A stretch of 64,000 nt of DNA from Trebouxia sp. TZW2008 (taxonomy: Eukaryota; Chlorophyta; Trebouxiophyceae; Trebouxiales; Trebouxiaceae), in assembly GCA_002118135.1 (NCBI GenBank), contig BDIU01000049.1, forward strand, positions 267,507-331,506, read 5' to 3'. The stretch's first letter is position 1; each line of letters begins with the position of its first letter. This document shows positions 12,601 through 24,600 of this stretch, piece by piece. The notes beneath the pieces were generated by a model that made no database searches, had not been told where the DNA came from, and was given only the letters and a program-made list of their open reading frames with translations. The position numbers and the translations under genes are program-made.

Positions 12601-15600
12601 GCTGGGTTATGCGAGGGGTAATGCAGAGCTGGCAAGAGTACATCAGGCTCAGCAGGCCCAGCAGGCAAAGCGGGCACAGCAGGCTCAGCAGGCTCTGAGA
12701 GAGGCTGAGCAAGTCGAGCAGGCACAGCTTGCAAAGCAGGCACAGCAGGCTCAGCAGGCACAGCAGGCTGAGAGGGAGGCTGAGCAAGCAGAGCAGGAGA
12801 CTTGTGCTGAGTTGGAGTCAGCGCAGCAGGCACAGCAGGAGGCTATACAGGCAGAGCAGGAGACCCTAGACAGCAGCCGCCAGGGTCTGTTGGAAGTCAG
12901 AGACGCCATTCAGCAGCAGTCAGGTTTGTATGAGCTCTCTCTGAATGCTGTGTTGAGCATGTTCTGCCCAGCTTACATTGCATGCGTAGATTGGGTACTG
13001 TGATGTGCCCTGTGCTGAAAGTACTTTGTTCTGATTGTATTGCATGCAACAATTTGGTGCAGAGATGTGACAGCAACGGGTCAACAGGGATCCAGATGAA
13101 CAAGCACACTTGCAGCAGAAAACCTGGTCGGCTTACCTTGCTATGACAATTTGACTGAAACGTGCTTGTGATGTTGAGCTGCTGCACAGCTGGCACTTGT
13201 TGATGTTCTGGCTTCTGAAGCTGCAAAGCCATGTTGTTTATATGATGATTCCCCCGCATTCTCCTTCACAATTGCTATGCGGGGGCACTTTCATAGTCAC
13301 AACATGGTTTTGCGTTCAGATCTGGGCACACACAACCTGACCTTGTCAGCTTGAGCTACCTCCTTCAAATTATGCTGCGGAGCAGCAGCCTCTGTCTTGC
13401 TTTTTGTTGGGCGGGAGGATTCTCCTACCGCTGACATGCGCTTCCTGTCAGTGCTTATGCACGGCCTGTCTCTGCTTGTGCGAGCACACTACGACACAAG
13501 GCATGACAAATGCTGGTTTGCCTCTGGTCACAGAGGCTGCCATTATGTCGCCTACCAGCTCAGGCTTTCCTGTTCTCTTCTGCAAGGCATCCTGGACATA
13601 GGGCAAGGCTTTGAGGAAGCTTCAACAGCAGCTGCTGCTGACACAAGATCGCAGGCAGGCACAGATAAGCTGCATTGCGCTGTTGCAGGCTCTGGAGAAG
13701 CTTCTGAGGCAGCTGCTGACACAAGCTCACTGGCAGGCACTTTCCTGTCAGGAATAGGGGAAACCACCAAGAGGCTTGAGTACATGGCAAAATCTTGCAA
13801 AGAACCTGTCTTGTGCTGTTGCAGGCTCTGCAAGAGCTTCTGAGGCATCTGCTGAGGCAGGCTCAGAGGCAGGCAGTGAGGGGGATTTTGAAGCTGAGCT
13901 GGCAAGTGCCCAGCAGGCACAGCGTGAGGCCTTGCTGGCAGGACAGAACTGCTTGAATGACAGCCGCAAGAGGCTGATGGAAGTCAGACAGGCCATGCAG
14001 CAGCAGGCTGACGAATCAAGTGGTGAGTCATCATCTCATTTCATGCAGAGCATTGGTGATGTGATCAGTATACTCAAGTAAAAAGAGAAATTTGCACTAC
14101 TGCTGGAATGGTGTCATCAAGAACAGAACTTTGTCAAATGATAATCCCTATGCCCCTTAATGAATGCTGCAGAATAGCTTTCCTGTGCTTTGCTGTTGCA
14201 ATCATTATGATTTGCATTGCTGCCTAGGCATGTCACTCGCAGTGAAGTCTGCATAAGTTGCATTCAACTATGCAAACTCCTATATTGGATGAAATTTGCT
14301 GACATAAGAATCATTATTTGCACTCACAAGTGAGCAGGTTGCTGATGAGCAACCATCAACTTCAACAGAAGGCGTCAGTGCAGCTGCAGCTGCTCCACAG
14401 CGAGCAGGTGCTCAGGCCGGTGCTGAAGCAGGTGCTCAAACAAGTGCTCAGGCAGATACTCATGAAGGTGCTGAAGCAGGTGCTGAAGTAGGTGCTCAAG
14501 CAGGTGCACAAGAAGGTGTTCCAGCAGGTGCCCACGCAGATGTTCAGGCAGGCAGGCAAGAAGCTGCAGAGACTCAAGCTGAGCTGGAGTCAGCACAGCA
14601 GGCACAAAGAAAGGCGCTTCAGGCTGAACAGGAATCTCTCAATGATACCTGGCAGGGGTTGTTGGGGGTCAAACAGGCCCTGCAGCAGCAGCAGCAAGGT
14701 AACAGGCTCACAAATGTTCCGTGACAACAATGACATCGTTTTTGCTGACTTTCAACAGCTGAACATCAGACATCTTTATTGTGACGCTCAAAACAAGCCT
14801 GCCTGGCGAAGCAGGAGTTGCGCACACACCCAGCAGTATATGCTAGAACATGTAATCAATTCTTTTTACTATTATCATTGGTATTCTTCACAACAGCAGC
14901 CCTGAATATTCAAAATACTGCCCAAAACATAGCCTGACCAGCAACATTATTTTGATGATGCTGATAGTAATAATATTGGCAAGTGTTGTACTACATATCC
15001 CAGCAACAACTGCTTCAATTATCAGGAAAGCTTTTGCTATTGAAAATATCTTCCCAGAGGTGCCGCCACTTGCATCACAGTTGCTGCAGTCAGCAGTGAT
15101 TTCTGACGTTGCCACAATTTAGGTTTTGCCCGTCAACCCCAGACCCCTGCTTGAGCTGGTGTCACAGCAGGGAATGACCATAACTGGCGGCTTGCTTGGT
15201 CTTCACCACGCTGCACAACCATTCATTGCTTGCTTGAGCTGCGGGAGAAGAACATGAGTGGGGGGCGATTCGCTGCAGTCAAAATTGTCGGACCTGAAGT
15301 GACGGGAGCCGGCGTGTTGCATGAGCAAACAAAAGCATGTGATGGTCAGATGCTTGCACTGAACAGCAGTTTGACTGGGCACTGCTTCATGATGCTTGCA
15401 CTGGGTAGCAGTTGATTTGGGCACTGCATCATGATGCTTGAATCTGCACCATTGCTCAGGACAGCCGCCTGTGCATGTATGTGCGCTTTGTGGAGAATGT
15501 GCCATCCCTCCCAAACAAGGTGGTGCTGTCTGATACTGGCTTATTTCTGAAAGCTGGTACCTTCACTGCAAAGTCCCCACACATGCAGAGTATACTGATG

Positions 15601-18600
15601 AATTCAGAACAGTCTGTGCCTCAAACTGACTCCAAACGCTGGAAGATTCTCTATGCATCATCAGCCCTGGATGATGCATTTCTCATGATTGCTGACTGCA
15701 TGTTTCTTGCCCTGTGCAGAGCATAAGATGCCCCAAAGGTCTCAGGCAAGAGACCAAGTTGTCTCATCGGATGCCCCACAGCACAGAGACCATGCTCCCT
15801 CAGTTATTCAAGAGTTGGGACCATCTGCGGGCACTCAGCCTCAGCTGAGATCTGCATCACTCACCGAAGAAGCTGCTCAGCCACTCACACAGCAGCCGCA
15901 GCAGCCACAGCAGCAGCAAGGGCAGCAGCAAGGGCAGCAGTCAGCAGGAAGCAGTGGCAGTCAAAGGCTTGCTGGCTCACCTCCCAGCAAGTACTGGGGC
16001 CAGACAACTGGCAGCAGCGCATCAACAGACCAGCCGACAGGTCATACAGGGCCTGAGCAGGCAGTTGCAGTAGGCGCCACCCCAGCAGGCGCCTCACTAG
16101 CTGCTGTGGCAGCCACCCAGGAAGGTGCCAGAGCAGCTGATGGCAGCCTGGGGAGCCAGACAGCAGAAGCTGACGGGCAGGAGGCACAGCAGGCACAGCA
16201 GGCAAAGCAGACACAGCAGGCTGAGAGAGAGGCTGAGCGAGCTGAGGAGGAGACTCATGCTGAGTTGGAGTCAGCGCAGCAGGCACAGCAGCAGGCTATA
16301 CAGGCTGAGCAGGAGACCCTAGACAGCAGCTGCCAGGGGCTTGAGGAGGTCAGACAGGCTTTACAAGCCCGACCAGGCAAGTGTCACTACAGTAAACTCT
16401 CTTTGTAAGGACCCTCAATGTAAGGACAATCTCGATGCAAGGACAATGCCATTGGTAGCCAATCACTGCATTCTGACTGCAGTGGTCCCTCTGAGTAAGG
16501 ACACTTCAATACAAGGACATTTTGCTTGGTGACCAAAGCAGTCTCTACAAAAAGAGTATACTTTACCTTGTTCATGGGAGCAACTTACACATGTCATGAG
16601 CCAGCAATGTCTGCATTGCAGTTGCTGCATCTTTGCTGCAACAGATCTGCTTCACCTTTTATGCGTCTTTCAGTCATCAAATTTGGGTTGCCAATGACTT
16701 TGACACTGCCATTCACAGCCCTATGCCATTGCAGGTTCTGCAGAAGCTTCTGAGGCAGCTGCTGACACAGTGTCACAGGCAGGCACTGACACAGGCAGCC
16801 ATGGGGAGTTTGAGGCTGAGCTGGCGAGTGCCCAGCAGGCACAGCATGAGGCCTTGCTGGCGGGACAGAACTCTTTGAATGACAGTTCCAAGAGGCTGCT
16901 GGAAGTCAGACAGGCCATGCGGCGGCAAGGACAAGAGCAAGCTGGTATGCCAACTTCCCTTCATAGCGGCTGCGATGGCCATCGAGTATATTGTCCTTGC
17001 ATCACATTGTCCTTACTCAGAAGTACTGATATGCAGTCGCGGTGCTGGCCCCATCGTCTGCACACCTTTGGGTGACAAATGAGCATACTGTATGGCCGAA
17101 ACAGGGTGAGGCATACCTGTTACCTACCTTGCGTTTGCCGCCTTGCGTTTGTGCAAGCACAACACCCAATCAACCAATCAACCAAGTTGTCCTTACTCAG
17201 TAGTACTCAGTTTTGCCAGTAGAGCCAGCATGCAATGATTGGTTGCAAATTGCACTCTCTCCACGGCAAGGATGCTCCCATATTGTGTGTCCCTATGTTA
17301 AGATGTTGCTGTGTGTTCCAGAGCAGCCGTGTGTAGCAAAGTGGCAAGGTGAATGTGTGTTGTTTGGCGTCACCATGGGTGGTCTGTACAAAAATAAAGC
17401 CTCAATTTGCAGTCTGGAGCAGTACCTAGTAACACTGACCTGTTGTCAGCAGCTTCACTGTCCTTGTATTCTGTTCCTCTGTGTGCTTGGGCAATCTGGG
17501 TTATAATGTCTGACTTGACTTGGACAAGGTGTGTCATTCTGCGGCAAGCCTGTCTGCAAGATGTCTCACTAAGTCATGAGTCGCAGGAGGCTTTCCAGCT
17601 GAATGGTACATGCTCAAGGCATACAATATGGCCCAGATGCAAGCACACAGTGTGTCATTGAGCTGCTTGCTTTGTACCAGCAATCAGCCTCGTCTTGGGC
17701 TGCATGGTATTCAATTGTTAGCCTATCTTACAACAGTGAGAGAGAGGGAGATTGAATTTACGTGCTTTGGCCAGCCAACAAGGTTGATTGCATGTGCCGC
17801 ATAGTGGCAATGACTGTATGTCCATGAGGTCTGGCAGCTTCTGCATCTTGGTTGATGTGTGGGGTGACAATCAAGCATAAGCAGAGGTTGGAGTGCACAA
17901 TATGTTGTGTGTCTTGGTTATTGCAAATCGCTCAGACTGTTCAGGGCTGTTGCTATGCACCCAGGACAGATTGCGTCCTGGTCAGAGCAAACCACTTCGC
18001 TCGTTCAGGGCTGTTACATAGTACCACTTTGCAACCAGAACACATTGTGTCCTTCGGTCAGAGCAAACCACTCCGCTCATGCAGGGCTGTCGCTCGGTAC
18101 CACACTGCAAATTCCCTGCAAGAAGCTGCGAGACAGGCTATGCCTGGTCTCTGGCGTCCAAGTCTGTGTATCTGACGTCTGACAGATGGTTTGACACCAT
18201 CTGACTCTTCTGATCTGAGTCTGATAGTGTCTGACAATGTCTGACTAGTCTGACACTCTGACTAATCTGAACCTGACCAGTCATCTGTGCTTGTTTATGC
18301 ACAGAGGCATTGCAAGAACAGCCAGCAGAAGCTGTGGCCAAAAGTCCCAGTGATGATGACATGAACACTTCACAGCAGCCTGACCAAGCCGCAGCAGGTC
18401 AGTCTGCTACCACTTGTGCTTGTCTTACAGATGTCAACTCATGCTTTGACAAAGATGCATGCAACTGCTTTATGTGCTGTACAATGTGTTGTCAGTAGTG
18501 CTGTTGATGTGAGTTGCAGTGCCTCCTCAGGTGCAGGACTGTACACACGATTGGTGGTGTCTACGAAATTGAAAATGCAGTTGCCGTTGTGCTTTTTTCT

Positions 18601-21600
18601 GCAGAGATTGCAAGGAAAATGCAGCTTTAGCAACGACTAAAAAGCTTCTTGGCATGCTTGCAAAAGCCTTTCTTCTAAGCTGTATCATGTCCCAGGTACG
18701 TTACCACATCCAGCAGCGGAAGCGGCCCCAGCGCCAGAGAGGGCAATTGGGAGCAGCCCTGTTGGACATCCAGCAGCTGGAATTGCCCCAATGCAGAATA
18801 GGGCTGTTGAAAGCAGCCCTGGCCAAGCTGCCCTAGCAGTTGCTCAAGGGCGCCCTGTTGCCTTTGAAGCTAGAAGAAGCGGCTTCTCTCTAGCTTCAGT
18901 CCCGCCAAGCATTCTATGGGGTCAGCCTGCCACTAGTGCACCTTCTCAAGCAGTGCCTCAGGCAGCTGGCAGAGCACCCCCAGGCGCAACTACCCAAGCA
19001 GCTGTCCCACCAAGCAGTCTGTGTGGCCAATCCTCAAGTGCTGCACCTTCTCAAGCAGCGCCTCAAGCAGCTGATACAGCAGCTGGCAGACCGGGGGTGG
19101 GTACAACTGTGCAAGCAGCTGCCCGGCCCAATGGCTTGACGAGTCAAGCTGCCACTGCTACAACTGCTCAAGATACCCCTCCTGCAGATGACACAGCAGC
19201 AGCTCAAGCAAGCAAAGGTTCACTCACTGCAGCAGCTGACTCAGCAGCTGACAGACAAGGCACAAGCGCCCAAGCAGGTGCCAGGACAGCTGTTGGAGAA
19301 GGTGATGGCGCAGGTGCTCGGCCTACTGTTGATAGTGCTGGCTCAAATGCCAGATCAGCAGCCCAGACCAACAGCACGCGAGGTATGCTGAACTTGGGTG
19401 GTTGCTATCATGCACCTTGTTGTCTTGGGGGGTATACTGAGCTTGCTGCTCGTTGCCGTCATGGCCATGCATTGTACTAGATGATCATGTATACATTAGC
19501 CATCATTTTGGCTGGTTAAGGCCGCAGGTTCGGCAGTCATACACACCCTACGGCGTTGATCATCTTGGTGATGCGTCAGCATCCATTGCAGGACACTCGG
19601 CAGTGCAGGATGCATGAGGCTTGCCAAGCCTGGGCCTATATCAGCATCATCCCTGCATACATTGCATCGGCATACTTTGCTGTCTGCTATGTGGCCACAT
19701 TGATGTGCATTGGCATACAACTTCATGTGTGGTTGTGCATCAAGCTGTTGCTGCCTTGTGGCTTTTACTTAATCCAAAATCAAAAGATTCAGTGGCTGAA
19801 ACAGCACACACGCAAATCACTTTGCTTGGAACATGCAAACTTTGCAGTTTTGCCATGTGCTGAGACTATGAGACAACTGATGCACCATCACCTTGCATTG
19901 TCCTCAGACCTTGGTCAGCACATACACTGATCTAGCTCATCAAACACTGAGAGTTCTGCATGCGATCCTCAGCATGTCAGAGTACGTATGCCAGAGCTTA
20001 TTGCAACATTACACTACTGATACAGCCTATCAGACACTGAGAGCACTGCATATTGCACTTGTAGGTGGCGCAACCATCAGACCTGCAAAGCTTTGGCCCA
20101 GCTTGCCTGAAGGTTGGGCGCAAGCTGTGGACGACAGAGCCTCTGACTCTGGCACCCCCACATCAGCACGTTCTGTGTCGGCTGCCCCAGCTACTGCTGC
20201 TGCTGCAGCTAACAGCCCCAAGACCTTTGCCAGCAGTGCCTCTACACTCACAGCTGCCACAGCCACCACCGCTGCCCCAGCTGCTACCACTGCCACCACT
20301 GCAACTGCTGTCCCTGCTGCTAGCAGTACTTCACCACTCAGCGTAGGCACCAATGGCTCAGCCGCCACATCTACCCCAGCTGCCACTGCTGCTGGAAGCA
20401 GTCACCGCCAGGTCGCTCCTGGCAGCAACCTTGCTGCAGTGCAAGGTGGCACAGGCACCCCTACAGTTGGTACATCTGCCACAGCTGTGGGACGTGCAGT
20501 GTCTGCTCAACCAAGAGGTGGTGCGCAGTCCGGTCTGTGGCAGACCTCAGCACAGCGACCATCTAGTGCATGGGGAACAGCTGCACAGCCAGCCTCTGGC
20601 TCTTGGCAGGCAGCAGCTCAGCTGGCAGCTGCCGCTGCTGCAAGGCGGCGTGCACAGCCACCACCAAGTGCTAGGCTGCTGCAGCCACTGTCTGCCACAG
20701 CTGTGGCAGAGCAGCGTCCAGGTGCAGCAGGCAGAACAGCTGCTGACAAGACCACACAGCCAAGCAGAGGTCCCGCCACAGCCAAAGTGTCAGACTCTGT
20801 GTCTAATGCAAAACAAGCCACAGCTGTGGGTGCTAAGCCGCTTGGCAGGACTGTTCATATTCCTCCTGAAATCACATCAGCACCTAGTCAGGCAGACCCA
20901 GCACAGCAGCGTTCAAACGTTGCAGCATCAACAGCACCAAGCGGCTCTCAGGCTAATCGTGATGTGTCACAATCATCCTCTGTCCCAGGTGATCCTGAAG
21001 TCAAGCTTCCCACGGTTGTAGCACCTGCTTCTGCTGCATCTCAGAGCAGGCAAGCCACTGCTGCTGCTGCTGAGCCGCAGCTGCAGCACGCTGAGCATGC
21101 TGTGCCTTCAACAGACAAGCCTTCAGCAGCTGCTGATGGCAATGCTGCCGATGCCGACAAGATAGCTGCTGTCAGTAAGTCGTCTCAGCCTCAGACAAAG
21201 CGTGAAGCTGTCTCTTCCCCAGAGAGCATTGCTGAGCCTGAGGGCGTCAAGGACCAAGCTGACGTCAGCAAGCGTGATGTCACACATGCTGTCCCTGATG
21301 TCACTTCAAAAACTTCTCCACAGCCTGGCAGCGATGTCATGGGTAAGACTCATGTCAGCAAAACACAAGCTACACAGCCTGATGTCCAGACCACGTCTGC
21401 TACACAGCCTGCTGGTGATGTCAAGATCAACTGTCAAGCTACAGGAGCTGCAACAACAGCACCGTCTGCTGGCGCTGGTGCTGGTCACAGACTGAGTGTG
21501 ATTGACAGCCGCAGTCAAAACCAGGTTGCTGCTTTGGCTGCTCTGGACGCTCTGATTCCTCCACCGTTTGAATTCAAATCCACCCCTGCTGACACAGGGT

Positions 21601-24600
21601 ACTTCTCAAAGTATGCACCGCTCGCAGAAGCAGCCCCACCAGCTGCTCAGGCAGCTTCTAGCACAGCACCAGCAGCAGACTCTGCTTTTGGCGCCAAACA
21701 TGTTCAAACTCCTCAGCAGGTGTCAGCGCCAGCAGCAGCAGCCAAGATCACAACCACTCACGCAGATACCTTTGCCCATGGCAGGGACCTTTTAAGGCTC
21801 AGCAGTCCTGACTTGAGGCGACAGATAGACAGGACTGCTGCAGACGTTCAGGAAGCTGCCAATGAGAGGGACGCTTTGCATGCTTTGCAGCAACAAGGGG
21901 CCAGACCACAAGAGGCAGGGCAGCAGGGTGCTGCCCTGGCTAGGGCCACTGGAGCTCTAAAGGCCCTTGTGGCAGGGCATGTTGAGGAGGCTGAGTCACT
22001 CTCAAGGGGGCTGCCAGAATACTCAGGTGAGCAGTGAAATGAGCTGAACTGGTTGTACTTGCTTTGCTGTCTGGCATGGCCTGCTGTTGCAGCATGCGGA
22101 GCATCTCCTCTGCACACAAGCAACCTGCTGCCCTCTTGTTGGAGTCAAACCAGCAGTTGGCATGCGCACACCTGACGCTGACGCTGGAAAATGTCAATAT
22201 GGTACCTATAAGGACAATCGACTTGTGATCACCAGCCTTGCTGCAATCATGCTTACTAGTGCTACTTAGCATGACTACCACCCCTTGACTGTGGTGACTT
22301 GTTCTCACATGGTGGTGAATGCAGGCCCTACAGAGGAAAATTCTAGTGCGCGGGGTCCTGCAGCGATGGCAGCTATAGGGGGAATTAGTTGAGTACTGTC
22401 ATCAGTGTTTGTATCATCATCACCATCATTGTGCCATCATCCTCATGATTGCAACTGTTAAGAGCATCACTATGGGTGGGTGCAGGTCCCACAGAGGGGT
22501 ACCCAAGTGCACGAGGGGCTGCAGCGGTGGCAGCTGTGGAGGGTGTGACTAAAGCAGCCAAGGAGGCTAGCCTGGAGCGCGGCGTGCAGGCTGCCTTTGC
22601 CATTGCCACCGCTGATAAAGCCGCTGCCCTGCTCAAGGTCAGCCCTTGCTTTCAGTCATACAGTCATTTCTCCGTATAGTGACTGCACTAGTACAATTGT
22701 CCTTGAAACAAGTGTTTCCTGCACTCGTCACCAAGAAACTCATGCTTGTAATGTATTGTACTCACTGAAAGGTACTGTTTCTGCCGTTGCCATCGTCAAC
22801 AAGGCTGCTTCCCGCATCAGGAGATGCAAGTTGACAGCTCCCTTTGAAATGCAACAGATGTAGTACTCATGCTGCGCATTATGTGTAGGCTTTGGCAATT
22901 GGCAAGCCATTGGACAAGATGGAGTCAGTGCCGGAAGCTGCTATGGAAGGTGTGCCTAGCGCAGCTGACTTGCAAGAGATGGGTTTTGGCCGCAGTCAAG
23001 CAATTTTGACTCGACAGCAGGTATTTTCCAGAAAACAAGCAACCTGCAATGCCCTCTTGTGTCTGCCAAATTTTGCATCTCTTATGCATGTGAGGATTTA
23101 CACATGAGCTTTGTCCTCTTTGAGGCAGATGCGGGTGCATTTACACTAATCCTGGTCTCAAATGTTTTGGCCGTCATTTTCTGAAGCAGAACTTTGCTTT
23201 CTCGAAATACTGTCATGAATATCCTGAAAATGGGTATATATGTTGCAATTCAAGCAGTAAATATGTTGCAGGTCAGCAACCCCTGCAGAAGCAGCAGTCA
23301 TCTTTTGATATGGAGCCCTTCCCTATGTGTAGGCAGCAATTGTCTGTGAAGCTATGCAGCAGGTTGCTGACAGTGTTGCAATTAGGCTGCTGAGGCGTCT
23401 CTATTATTCAAGCCAAAGTTGATAGTGCAAACATCAGCATCTGGCTTTGCCAGTGTACAAATCATGTCTTCACAATGGTGTGAAACTTGCTACAGGGCGA
23501 GTATGAGGCAGAGGGCAGTGAGGCCTCCTTTGTGTCAGCTGTTAGCCATGCGGCCCCTGCTGGCAGCGTGGCCAGTGATGCAGACTTTGCCAGCTTGGTG
23601 GATGAGTTCCCTGATGACTTCGACCTGCAGTCTGCTACTAGCGTGGTACACTATCTTCCTACTTGCGTTCAGAAAAAAAAGCTTTTTAGATTTGAATACA
23701 GCCCACGTGCACTTTTGCTGATGACGTCAGGATGCAAATTGCAGCCACAGCTGTTAAACTACTTGCCGCAGCTTTGTTGAGGGTATGGAGCCAAGCCGTG
23801 ACAACTGGTGTAACTTGTGTACAAGGATGCCAAGGGCTGACTCAACAGTTTCTTCCCTATGCCCCCACCAGTGCCCAACAGAGTCCCAATGCGTCCAGCT
23901 GCAAGACATTCCTCCTGCATGTATCAACAATTTCAGCAGCACTATCAGTAGCAACTCATATCATGTAGGCCATGACAAGGGCTGGCTCAACAGCTTCTTC
24001 CCTGGGCCGCCGCCAACGTTCAACAGAGCCACAAGGCATTCAATTGAGGGACATTCCTCTGGAGTGGGGGTCCCCCTCTAGGGGCCCCAACAGCGCCCCC
24101 TCCTCCAAGTTCTACTCAGCAGGTTCCAGTGTTGCTGAGGCCGCTTTGCTGCCGCCGAGACAGCCTGGCAAACCACCCTTGCCTTCTGGTGAGTTCCAAT
24201 TCTGTGTCAGGACTGATTGAGCAGGCTTGAGTGTTGCAGAAGCTGCTTTGTTGCCGCCAAAGCAGCCTGGCAAACCAGTCTTGCCTAATGCTAAGCATGG
24301 TAAGGCTGGTGATTGCTGTTTTCCCAGCTGTGTGTCCTGCGCCATCATTCAGCCATCACAGTTGGGTCAAAATTGGCAGGCTCCAGTATTGCTGAGGCTG
24401 CTTTGCTGCCGCCCAGACAGCCTGGCAAACCACCTTCGCCTTCTGCAAATCAAGATAAGTTACAAATCTGTGTCAAGTCTCATTCAGCAGGTCCAGTGTT
24501 GCTGAAGCCGCTTTGCTACCAACGGGACAGCCAGGCAAACCACACTTGTCTGCTGCTAAGCATGGTAAGTCTCATCATTGAGCTTGTTGCACCATTCTGG

